Part shown: piece after piece, positions 57,469-64,000 of the stretch
How the letters are laid out: each line of letters opens with the position of its first letter
How positions within the stretch are numbered: the stretch's first letter is position 1
Source: Saccharomonospora piscinae
GTDB lineage: Bacteria > Actinomycetota > Actinomycetes > Mycobacteriales > Pseudonocardiaceae
DNA length: 64,000 bases
Assembly: GCF_005862235.1 (NCBI RefSeq)
Contig: NZ_VCEK01000002.1
Coordinates: 124,001 to 188,000, forward strand
Direction: 5' to 3'
Made by a program: the position numbers and the translations under genes
The notes under the pieces: generated by a model
The model's input: the letters and a program-made list of their open reading frames with translations, nothing else
Database searches by the model: none
Told to the model about the DNA's origin: nothing

Positions 57469-59148
57469 CTACTCCGAGATCGTGACCGTCGAGAACTCTT
57501 CCTTGGTCAGCGGGCTCGGAACGAGACCCTCGACCTCAGGACTCACGACCACCGCGGGCGGCGAGTGCGACAGCGGGATGGCGGGCAGGTACTCCGACAT
57601 CAGGTCGCGGTTGATGTCCTGGTAGGCGGCCTCACGCTCGGCGTCGTCCACGATGGTGTCGGCGTCGTCGAGAGCCCCGGCCAGGTCGTCGCCCCACGGC
57701 GAACCGGCGGTGTAGAACTGGTTCTCCGGCGTACCGAAGAACGTGCCGATGAAGTTGTTCGGCGAGTTGTAGTCACCGGTCCAGCCCAGCAGGAACAGCT
57801 GGGCCCGAGTCGCCTCGATGTCGTCGATGTAGCCACCGGCCCACGGCTTGCTGACCGGCTCCACGGTGATCCCCGCGGCCTCGAGGTCCTCGCGCAGCGC
57901 GCCGAAGACGGCCTCCGGGTTCGGCAGGTAGGGCCGCGTGACCTGGGTCGGGTACCACAGCTCCACCGTCAGGTCCTCGTAACCGGCCTCGGCCAGCAGG
58001 TCCCTGGCCTTGTCCGGGTCGTGCGGGTACTCCTGCACGTCGTCGGCGTAGCCGTCCACCGTCGGCGGGTAGAACTGCTTCGCCACCTCGGAGTCCGCGG
58101 GCATGACCGACGACACCAGCGTCTCGCGGTCGAGCGCGTGCGCCAGCGCCTGGCGAACCTTCAGCTCCTTCAGCGCCGGGTTGTTCTTCTGCGTGATGCC
58201 CAGGTAGAGGATGTTGAACGGGTCGCGGATCTCGACCGTGTACCCGGCTTCCTCCAGCGCGGCCCAGTCGGACGGCGACGGGAAGTCGTAGCCGTCGATG
58301 TCACCGGCTTCCAGCGCCTGCTTGCGGGCCGTCTCATTCGGGATGATCCGGAAGATCAGCTCGTTGAGCTTGGCCTTCTCGCCCCAGTAGTCGTCGTTGC
58401 GGTTCAGGGTGATCGTGCCGTTGGCCTCGTCGTAGCCGCCGAAGGTGAACGGCCCCGTGCCCGTCGGGTGCTCCCGCGCGTAGTCCGAGAAGACGAAGCT
58501 GTCGCCCTGCGACTTCACGTCGTTGGCCTTGTGCTCGTCCATCGCGCCAGGGCTCTGCATGGCGAAGGAGTCCTGCGACAGCATCGTCGGGAAGTCGGCG
58601 GTGAAGCGTGACAACGTCAGCTCGACGGTGGTCTCGCCGGTGGCCTCGCAGCTCTCGTACAGCGACGGGGCGTCGGTGTCGGCGAACCCGCCGAAGTTCT
58701 CGACCCAGTAGTACGCCAGAGCCGGGGACGCGCCCGCACCGGTCTGGGTGTACATGCGCTCGAAGTTGGCGCAGACCGCCTCACCGTCGAACGGCGTGCC
58801 GTCGTGGAACGTGACGCCCTCCTGGAGTTCGAACGTCCACGTCGTGCCGTCCTCGTTCGACTCCCAGCTCTTGGCGAGTTCCGGTTCGAGTTCGGCCGTG
58901 CCCGGCTTGAGGCCGACCAGGTTCTCGAACATCTGCCGGGTCACCCGGAAGGTCTCGCCGTCGGAGGCGTAGAACGGGTCGAAGTTGGACGGAGCGCCCG
59001 CGGCGCCGAAGACCATCGTGCCGCCCTCACCGCCACCGCCGCCGGAATCCCGCTCGGATTCCGCGCACGCCGACAGTGACAGCGCGAGCGCACCCGTCAG
59101 CCCGATCAGGGCTAGGCGGCGTGGTCGTGCCACCCGTGACTGGAGCAT
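57469..59148 (-). CDS. Peptide ABC transporter substrate-binding lipoprotein (OppA/DppA-like)
   Basis: 559 residues; ATG at 59148, preceded by AAGGGGG; an ATG at 59172 would extend a basic N-terminus. Signal peptide ends in the lipobox LSLSAC (Cys ~28), then a Gly-rich linker. SBP_bac_5 domain (~40-555) with LEPELAKSWESNEDGTTWTF and VTFHDGTPFDGEAV, GTGPFTFGGYD, VRQALAHALDRE. Captures oligopeptides outside the membrane for the OppBCDF-like proteins. First gene of the operon. The peptidoglycan-derived peptide import role of Opp systems could connect to the wall-recycling genes, but this is inference. Confidence 0.93.
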   Translation of the reverse strand: MLQSRVARPRRLALIGLTGALALSLSACAESERDSGGGGGEGGTMVFGAAGAPSNFDPFYASDGETFRVTRQMFENLVGLKPGTAELEPELAKSWESNEDGTTWTFELQEGVTFHDGTPFDGEAVCANFERMYTQTGAGASPALAYYWVENFGGFADTDAPSLYESCEATGETTVELTLSRFTADFPTMLSQDSFAMQSPGAMDEHKANDVKSQGDSFVFSDYAREHPTGTGPFTFGGYDEANGTITLNRNDDYWGEKAKLNELIFRIIPNETARKQALEAGDIDGYDFPSPSDWAALEEAGYTVEIRDPFNILYLGITQKNNPALKELKVRQALAHALDRETLVSSVMPADSEVAKQFYPPTVDGYADDVQEYPHDPDKARDLLAEAGYEDLTVELWYPTQVTRPYLPNPEAVFGALREDLEAAGITVEPVSKPWAGGYIDDIEATRAQLFLLGWTGDYNSPNNFIGTFFGTPENQFYTAGSPWGDDLAGALDDADTIVDDAEREAAYQDINRDLMSEYLPAIPLSHSPPAVVVSPEVEGLVPSPLTKEEFSTVTISE

Positions 59149-59216
59149 GTTGGCCCCCTTGGAGCAGAGCATCGGTTCGGGTCGCGTCCACCGAGTGTGT
59201 ACGCGGATGGTGGCAG

Positions 59217-59245
59217 ACCATAGCGGTTATCGCTCGCTTACTTAA
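59217..59245 (-). promoter_or_regulatory. Likely promoter of the opp operon
   Basis: Minus strand TTAAGT (59245-59240), 17-bp spacer, TATGGT (59222-59217), about 70 bp upstream of the oppA start. Confidence 0.4.
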
Positions 59246-59519
59246 GACCTCGCCGTTAAGATCATGCGCCCGACGCGGCCACAAGCGCGGAAATTCGCCA
59301 TGCCGGAGGTGCGAACCACCCTCTCCCGTTCGGCGACTCCGGCTACGGGCGAACGAGTTCTGGTCGGCGTTTCTCCTGCTGCGCGCAGTGCGCGCGCGGA
59401 TCGCCGAGATCACCGGCCACAGCCGCCCCGGCCCGGCGACCGAGTGGCCGGCAAACTTCGTCACAGTTGCATAACCCGAAGCGATCTCGGTCGACGTGGC
59501 CCCAACCACACTCCCGTGT

Positions 59520-59548
59520 GTGACCCACAGTGGTGAATTCACTACGAT
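59520..59548 (+). promoter_or_regulatory. Promoter and perfect palindrome before the DUF574-type methyltransferase
   Basis: GTGACC (59520-59525), 17-bp spacer, TACGAT (59543-59548). The perfect 10-bp palindrome GTGAATTCAC (59533-59542) fills the spacer next to the -10, a typical repressor site position. An upstream ATG at 59547 falls inside the -10, so the start at 59586 is preferred. Confidence 0.5.
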
Positions 59549-59585
59549 GGCGCGTCCGTGGACCGCCGAAGGGAGCCGATCGCCG

Positions 59586-60416
59586 ATGCCACCCACACCC
59601 CACACCTCTGAACAGGACAAACCAGACATCGTGCCGCTGGACGACGGGGTGCCCACCGCAGCCCGCGTGTACGACGTGATGCTGGACGGCAAGGACAACT
59701 ACGCCATCGACCGCAAGGTCGGCGAGGCCAGCCTGGCGGTCATGCCCGAACTCAAGGAGATCGCGCTGCACAACCGGGCGATGCTCGCCCGCGTCGTGCG
59801 CAAGCTCGCCGCCGAGGAGGGCATCACCCAGTTCCTCGACCTCGGCTCCGGGCTGCCCACCGTCGGCAACACGCACGAGGTCGCGCAGGCGGCCAACCCC
59901 GACGCGAAGGTCGTGTACGTCGACATCGATCCCATCGTGCTGGCCCACGGCCGCGCGCTGCTCGAGGACAACGACAACACCAAGGTCGTCACGGCCGACA
60001 TCCGCGAGCCGCGCGCGATCCTGGACAACCCCGACGTGCGGTCGCTGATCGACTTCGAGCGGCCGGTGTGCGTCATGCTCGTCGGCATCCTGCACCACAT
60101 CCTCGACGAAGAGGACCCCAACGGCATCGTCGCCACGCTGCGCGACGCGGTGCCATCCGGCTCGTACTTCTTCATGACGAACTTCACGAGGCTCAGCGAC
60201 AGCCGGGAGAGCGAGGAGCTGGAGCACGTTCTGCTCTCCCAGCTCGGCACCGGCCGCGTGCGGACCCCGCAGGAGCTGGAGCGCTACTTCGACGGCCTCG
60301 AACTGCTCTCGCCCGGTGTCGTGCCGCTGCCGCTGTGGCGGCCCGACGAGCTCGTCACCGACGCGACCACCATCGGAGTGCGCTTCATGACGGGCGGCGT
60401 CGCGCGCAAGCCCTGA
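59586..60416 (+). CDS. SAM-dependent methyltransferase, DUF574 / S-adenosyl methyltransferase family
   Basis: 276 residues; ATG at 59586 with GGGAG 10 nt upstream. PTAARVYDVMLDGKDNYAIDR (~20-40) is the DUF574 opening (xAARxYDYxLGGKDN type), FLDLGSGLPT (~83) the SAM loop, and VVYVDIDPIVLAHGRALL (~106) motif II. DUF574 proteins are abundant in actinomycetes, often near regulators; their substrates are unknown. Confidence 0.9.
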   Translation: MPPTPHTSEQDKPDIVPLDDGVPTAARVYDVMLDGKDNYAIDRKVGEASLAVMPELKEIALHNRAMLARVVRKLAAEEGITQFLDLGSGLPTVGNTHEVAQAANPDAKVVYVDIDPIVLAHGRALLEDNDNTKVVTADIREPRAILDNPDVRSLIDFERPVCVMLVGILHHILDEEDPNGIVATLRDAVPSGSYFFMTNFTRLSDSRESEELEHVLLSQLGTGRVRTPQELERYFDGLELLSPGVVPLPLWRPDELVTDATTIGVRFMTGGVARKP

Positions 60417-60453
60417 GCAGGGCGAGCCCCACCAGGCGCCGCGCTCTCGGCGG

Positions 60454-61023
60454 TCACCGGCTCCCGACCGCGACGACGTCGTCGGCGTGTTGCCTGGTGC
60501 GGTCCACCGCGAACCATCCGCGCTCGAACCGCTGCCACGCGGCCAGCTGCCGCGCGCAACTCTCGCCGTCGCGCGCCACGGCGCGGGCCAAGCGCAGCGC
60601 GGGGTCCGGCAACTCCAGCCAGACCAGTCGCGACAGCCGCGGCCGGATCGAGGCTCGACCGGCCGACACGCCCTCCACCAGGAGCACGTCCGGCACCGGC
60701 ACAGCCACCCACGCGCCCGGCCTCGGTTCGCCGTCCGACCAGTCCCAGGCGCGGTAACCACCGGCCTCGCCCCGCGCGAGCCGGTCGAGGACGTCAGCGA
60801 GCCTCGGCCACCAGGCCACGGGGTCATCCCAGGTCGCGAAGTCGTCGGTACCGATCAGTCCGGCCTCGGCGCCACGCTCCCGCAGCGCCGCGATCAGCGA
60901 GCGCGCGAACGTGGACTTGCCCGCCCCCGAGGGGCCGTCCACGGCGACCAGCCGCACGGCACCGAGGCGCGCCGGTGCCGCGAGCACCGCCCCGGCGATC
61001 CCCGGCGCGGCGTCAGAGAGCAC
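60454..61023 (-). CDS. P-loop NTPase, uridine kinase/phosphoribulokinase-like
   Basis: 189 residues from a GTG at 61023. Walker [19 protein letters not shown] (~26-43), [19 protein letters not shown] (~60, substrate Asp region) and [20 protein letters not shown] (~110). The layout matches the uridine kinase/AAA_33-type small-molecule kinases of actinobacteria. The substrate is not certain. The start overlaps the recR end by 11 bp, so it is translated with recR. Confidence 0.75.
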   Translation of the reverse strand: MLSDAAPGIAGAVLAAPARLGAVRLVAVDGPSGAGKSTFARSLIAALRERGAEAGLIGTDDFATWDDPVAWWPRLADVLDRLARGEAGGYRAWDWSDGEPRPGAWVAVPVPDVLLVEGVSAGRASIRPRLSRLVWLELPDPALRLARAVARDGESCARQLAAWQRFERGWFAVDRTRQHADDVVAVGSR

Positions 61024-61609
61024 GCCGGCCGGACAGCGCCCGCCCGAGCGTGAGTTCGTCGGCGAACTCCAGATCGCCACCCATCGGCAGGCCCGAGGCG
61101 AGGCGAGTCACGGTGAGCCCGGGGAAGTCCTTGAGCAGCCGCACCAGATACGTCGCCGTGGCCTCGCCCTCGGTGTTCGGATCGGTCGCGATGATCACTT
61201 CGGACACCTCGTCGGTCCCGATCCGCGACAGCAGTTCCTTGATCCGCAGCTGGTCGGGCCCGACGCCCGACAGCGGGTCGAGCGCACCACCGAGCACGTG
61301 ATAACGCCCCCGGAACTCGCGGGTGCGCTCGACCGCCAGCACGTCCTTGGGTTCCTCCACCACGCAGAGCACGGTCGCGTCGCGGCGCGGGTCGGAGCAG
61401 ATGCGGCAGCGCTGCTTCTCGGAGACGTTGCCGCACACCTCGCAGAAGCGCACGCCCTCGCGCACCGTGCCGAGCACGTCCTGCAGCCGCGCCAGGTCGG
61501 CCGGGTCCGTCGCCAGCAGGTGGAACGCGATGCGCTGCGCGCTTTTGGGACCGATGCCCGGCAACCGCCCCAGCTCGTCGATCAGGTCCTGAACAACGCC
61601 CTCGTACAC
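61013..61609 (-). CDS. recR: Recombination mediator protein RecR
   Basis: 198 residues. N-terminal helix-hairpin-helix [20 protein letters not shown] (~13-32), the zinc finger [20 protein letters not shown] (four Cys, ~55-74) and the TOPRIM domain with [13 protein letters not shown] (~84) and [17 protein letters not shown] (~140). Works with RecO and RecF to load RecA at gaps. 2 bp after ybaB. Confidence 0.96.
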   Translation of the reverse strand: MYEGVVQDLIDELGRLPGIGPKSAQRIAFHLLATDPADLARLQDVLGTVREGVRFCEVCGNVSEKQRCRICSDPRRDATVLCVVEEPKDVLAVERTREFRGRYHVLGGALDPLSGVGPDQLRIKELLSRIGTDEVSEVIIATDPNTEGEATATYLVRLLKDFPGLTVTRLASGLPMGGDLEFADELTLGRALSGRRAL

Positions 61610-61611
61610 CG

Positions 61612-61974
61612 CTATCCCGGAAGTCCGAACCCGCCGAGGTCGGGCATGCCACCGCCGAGCCCGCCCGCGAGGGGGCCCAGCTTCTCCTCGGTGAGCTGCT
61701 GTGCGTTGTGCATCGCGTCGCGCACGGCCGCGACCACGAGGTCGGACAGCGTCTCGGTGTCCTCGGGGTCGACGATCTTGGGGTCGATCGCCAGCGACTT
61801 GAGTTCGAGGCCCCCGCTCACGGTGGCCGTCACCAGGCCACCACCGGACGTTCCGGTCACCTCGGCCTCAGCCAGCTCCTGCTGCGCCGTGACGAGTTGT
61901 TCCTGCATCGCCTGCGCCTGCTGCAGGATCTGCTGCATGTCGGGCATTCCACCGCCGGGTTGCACCATGGCCAT
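61612..61974 (-). CDS. ybaB: YbaB/EbfC-family nucleoid-associated protein
   Basis: 120 residues. The N-terminal helix [20 protein letters not shown] and the central [22 protein letters not shown] strand pair are the YbaB core. A Gly-rich C-terminal tail ([21 protein letters not shown]) is typical of actinobacteria. Classical ybaB-recR pair. It lies downstream of the NarL-type pair with an 89-bp gap. Confidence 0.93.
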   Translation of the reverse strand: MAMVQPGGGMPDMQQILQQAQAMQEQLVTAQQELAEAEVTGTSGGGLVTATVSGGLELKSLAIDPKIVDPEDTETLSDLVVAAVRDAMHNAQQLTEEKLGPLAGGLGGGMPDLGGFGLPG

Positions 61975-62063
61975 CCGATCTTCGCGTCGCTTGCAGGAAG
62001 GGTTGCGGTACCCGGCTCCAGCCTAGCCTTTGCCGCGCGCGCCACCACGCGAGCCGTCCGCGC

Positions 62064-62729
62064 TCACGCCTGCCCGGGTTCGAGCAGGCCCGCGTGCAAC
62101 GCACGCAGCACCGCGCGGGTGCGATCCCGGGTGCCCAGCTTGAGCAGCACGCTCGACACGTGGTTCTTGACGGTGCCCTCCGCCAGGGAGAGCACCTCCG
62201 CGATCTCCCGGTTCGCCCAACCGCCCGCCAGCAGCCCCAGCACCTCCCGCTCCCGCTCGGTGAGCGGCTGGATCGGCCCTGCGTCGTCCTCCACCGGGTC
62301 CGGCACCCGCCCCTCCCGCACGGCCCTGAGCAGCCGTTCGGTCACCGCCGGTTGCAGGAGGGTGCCGCCCGCAGCCAGGCGACGCACCGCGCCGACGAGC
62401 TGGTCGAGCGTCACGTCCTTGAGCAGGTAGCCCCGCGCACCACCCCGCAGCGCACGCAACACCAACTCGTCGTCGTCGAACGTGGTGAGCACGAGCGCCG
62501 GCACCGTGCTGCCGCGCTCGCGCAGGGCGTGCAGCGTCCAGATCCCGTCCCGGTGCGGCATCCGCAGGTCCAGCAGGACCACGTCGGGCTCGCTCGCCTC
62601 GATCACCCGCAACGCCGCCGCGCCGTCGTCGGCCTCGCCCACTACCTCGATGTCGTCGGCGAGTCCGAGCAGGCCGCGGATGCCCTGCCGCACGAGCGTC
62701 TGGTCGTCGACGACGCACACCCTGATCAT
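62064..62729 (-). CDS. NarL/LuxR-family response regulator
   Basis: 221 residues; ATG at 62729 overlaps the kinase stop (ATGA). Receiver domain with acidic pocket VVDDQ (~6), phospho-Asp in DVVLLDLRMPHRDG (~53), Thr in LVLTTFDD and Lys in YLLKDV (~103). LuxR-type HTH at ~155-215 (LTEREREVLGLLAGGWANREIAE). Probably acts on the dyad at 63882-63928 upstream of its own operon. Confidence 0.95.
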   Translation of the reverse strand: MIRVCVVDDQTLVRQGIRGLLGLADDIEVVGEADDGAAALRVIEASEPDVVLLDLRMPHRDGIWTLHALRERGSTVPALVLTTFDDDELVLRALRGGARGYLLKDVTLDQLVGAVRRLAAGGTLLQPAVTERLLRAVREGRVPDPVEDDAGPIQPLTEREREVLGLLAGGWANREIAEVLSLAEGTVKNHVSSVLLKLGTRDRTRAVLRALHAGLLEPGQA

Positions 62730-63850
62730 CGGAGCGGCACCTCGGCGGTCACCCGGAAACCACGCTCCCCCGCGAACGCCACCCGCCCGCCGAGCGCCGT
62801 GACGCGCTCCTGGATGCCCCGCAGGCCGTGGCCGGGCCGCACGGGGTCCGCACCGGGCCCGTCGTCGACGGCCGAGAGCGTCAGCCCGCCCTGCTCGGTC
62901 ATCGCGACGTCGATCCACAGGTTGCGCGCGGTCGTGTGCCGGATGGTGTTGGTGACGATCTCCTGTACGCAGCGCACGAGCACCGTCGTGCCCTCCTCGT
63001 CGGCACGCACGTCGTCGTGGACGACGAGGTGAACGGCGGGACGCGGCAACTCGCCCGTGATGCGTTCGAGCGTCGTGCGCAGATCGGGAGCCCGCTCCCG
63101 CAACTCGCCCACCGTGGTGCGGACGTCGCCCAGCAGCTCCCTGGCGATGTGGCGTGCCCGCAGCACGTGGTGGCGCCCGGGCTCGGTGCTGTGGTGGGCG
63201 GCCACCTCCAACTCCAGCGTGAGCGCGGTGAGCTGGTGACCGATGAGGTCGTGCAGCTCCCGCGAGATCCGCAGTCGCTCGTCGCTGCGACTCGACTCGG
63301 CCAGCAGCGCGCTCGTGGCCCCCAACTCGGTGTGGGCCTCGGCGAGTTCCCGCTGCGCCCTGGAGTCACGCTGCTGACTCATGACCGCGAAGACACTCGC
63401 GCCCTGCAGCAGCAGGTACAGCAGCCCGCTCAGCAGCGTCTCCACCACATCGGCGGTGCTGAGCGCGGCGGCCACCAGCACCACGGCCGTGTTCCCCACG
63501 ATGATCGCCGCCGTGGCCCGGCGCGGAACCACGTAGCCGCTCAGCGCCGCCGTGAACACCAGCAGGATCGACGTCCAGCCCGCCCCCGGCGCCAGCAACA
63601 CCACTGCCGCGCCGAGCACGACCTGCGCGGCGAACGCGGTCACCACCACCCGGCGCGCGAGCACGTCCTGCAACCAGGTGCTGACGAACAACGCGACCAG
63701 GAAACCGGCGTAGGCGCACCACCACAGCCACCACGGACCGAAGGCGACGTCCCGGCCCGACAGTTCGAGTACCAGCACCGGCACGCCAAGGGCGGCGCAG
63801 ATGACGATCACGAGCACGCCCGACCACAGCTCGGGATCGAAGCGCCTCAT
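62726..63850 (-). CDS. Sensor histidine kinase (HisKA_3/DesK-like)
   Basis: 374 residues. Five or six membrane segments fill residues ~10-155 with no large extracytoplasmic sensor domain. The coiled linker leads into the HisKA_3 block with the phospho-acceptor His in SRELHDLIGHQL (~199). The ATP-binding domain has EIVTNTIRHT (~295) and DDGPGADPVRPGHGLRGI (~332). TAGGCT lies 6 nt before the ATG on the minus strand (63862-63857), consistent with a leaderless start. Confidence 0.94.
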   Translation of the reverse strand: MRRFDPELWSGVLVIVICAALGVPVLVLELSGRDVAFGPWWLWWCAYAGFLVALFVSTWLQDVLARRVVVTAFAAQVVLGAAVVLLAPGAGWTSILLVFTAALSGYVVPRRATAAIIVGNTAVVLVAAALSTADVVETLLSGLLYLLLQGASVFAVMSQQRDSRAQRELAEAHTELGATSALLAESSRSDERLRISRELHDLIGHQLTALTLELEVAAHHSTEPGRHHVLRARHIARELLGDVRTTVGELRERAPDLRTTLERITGELPRPAVHLVVHDDVRADEEGTTVLVRCVQEIVTNTIRHTTARNLWIDVAMTEQGGLTLSAVDDGPGADPVRPGHGLRGIQERVTALGGRVAFAGERGFRVTAEVPLR

Positions 63851-63881
63851 CCGGCCAGCCTAGAGCGGGCGGCACCGCACG

Positions 63882-63928
63882 GGCAGTGCCGGAAGTCATG
63901 GGTCACGACCATGACCGTCGGCACTGCC
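63882..63928. promoter_or_regulatory. 47-bp dyad between the two-component operon and a divergent gene
   Basis: Outer arms GGCAGTGCCG (63882-63891) and CGGCACTGCC (63919-63928) are perfectly complementary. Inner arms TCATGG (63896-63901) and CCATGA (63909-63914) are too, both centred on 63905. It is 32 bp upstream of the kinase start and 55 bp before the divergent ATG. TAGCGT (63949-63954) is the rightward -10. Most likely the binding site of the adjacent NarL-type regulator; a hairpin is the alternative. Confidence 0.65.
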
Positions 63929-63983
63929 GCCCGAACCGATCGCGGCCCTAGCGTCGGCGCCACCAAGAGAAAGGGGGGCGCGC

Positions 63984-64000
63984 ATGAGCGCAATCGACGT
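63984..64000 (+). CDS. Start of a gene cut by the window end
   Basis: ATG at 63984 with AAAGGGGGG (63970-63978) upstream; only MSAID is readable. In this arrangement (divergent to a NarL-type pair) an ABC-transporter ATP-binding protein is common, but five residues cannot show that. Confidence 0.6.

Larger units (their letters stand above)
59149..59585. other. 437-bp divergent intergenic region
   Basis: No credible gene; short frames at 59264-59536 lack start context. Minus strand: TATGGT (59222-59217) with TTAAGT (59245-59240) at 17-bp spacing is a likely oppA promoter; the flanking CTTAA/TTAAG dyad (59241-59260) could be an operator. Plus strand: the palindrome GTGAATTCAC (59533-59542) abuts TACGAT (59543-59548), a -10 for the methyltransferase gene. 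Confidence 0.5.

Noticed and set aside
59264-59536. 90-residue frame between oppA and the methyltransferase
   Set aside because: No ribosome site or family feature, and the region contains both divergent promoters.

Overview
The window is high-GC actinobacterial DNA from the Mycobacteriales/Pseudonocardiales side, most likely a Pseudonocardiaceae member (Saccharomonospora- or Amycolatopsis-like). The reasons are very high G+C with dense GTG starts, a WhiB regulator, an actinobacterial holin-like protein, a MarP-type protease, and gene order. From acs to the metallophosphoesterase (about 7.4-31.2 kb) the order matches the Mycobacterium tuberculosis Rv3667-Rv3683 block: acs, holin-like, epoxide-hydrolase-like, marP, Nudix, thioredoxin-like, nth, small membrane protein, crp, MBL hydrolase, RidA, DUF4177, two Get3/ArsA-like ATPases, whiB4, ponA2, phosphoesterase. 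The asd-ask-leuA-recR-ybaB part resembles Rv3708c-Rv3716c. The assignment is from recognition, not a search.

Layout. 0-6.4 kb is a cell-wall (MurNAc) recycling cluster: nagZ (5' truncated), namZ, an AmiE-like serine hydrolase, murR, murQ. 6.5-31.2 kb is the conserved block above. It adds a secreted choice-of-anchor P-like protein and L,D-transpeptidase pair, a VIT-family transporter, an MFS exporter, an extra Nudix gene and two unrecognised proteins, and ends in tRNA-Pro(CGG). 31.3-41.9 kb is more variable: methyltransferase, S9 peptidase, dps, a complete IS200/IS605-type element (divergent tnpB and tnpA), FMN reductase, HSL-family esterase, furA-catalase, an MFS protein and a small lipoprotein. 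42-47.5 kb holds asd, ask (with an internal beta-subunit start) and leuA behind a leucine leader peptide and attenuator hairpin. 47.7-53.2 kb has DedA, WYL, LysR, EamA and SDR genes. 53.4-59.1 kb is a five-gene oligopeptide ABC operon (oppABCDF order). 59.6-64 kb has a DUF574-type methyltransferase, a P-loop kinase, recR-ybaB, and a NarL-type two-component pair divergent from a gene cut by the window end.

Regulation. Many starts (murR, nth, the MFS gene at 19.5 kb, the DUF4177/24979 pair, ponA2, the FMN reductase, furA, the nitroreductase, leuL, the histidine kinase) have a TANNNT- or CATACT/CACGAT-type -10 hexamer 6-9 nt upstream and no ribosome site, as expected for leaderless mRNAs. Two unrelated families of intergenic inverted repeats recur, three loci each, always at the 3' ends of genes or operons. 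Family A has a 21-bp unit around GCGGACACGGCTACGCAGGC. Family B is a GTGAAGGCCACCTTC-type palindrome. They look like dispersed terminator-like modules.

Most likely worth follow-up: the repeat families, the leuA attenuator, a Fic-fold protein without its catalytic motif beside acs, an alpha/beta hydrolase with Ala at the nucleophile position beside marP, the PTS-less MurNAc cluster, and a 47-bp dyad between the two-component operon and its divergent neighbour. No CRISPR array, prophage or biosynthetic cluster was seen.
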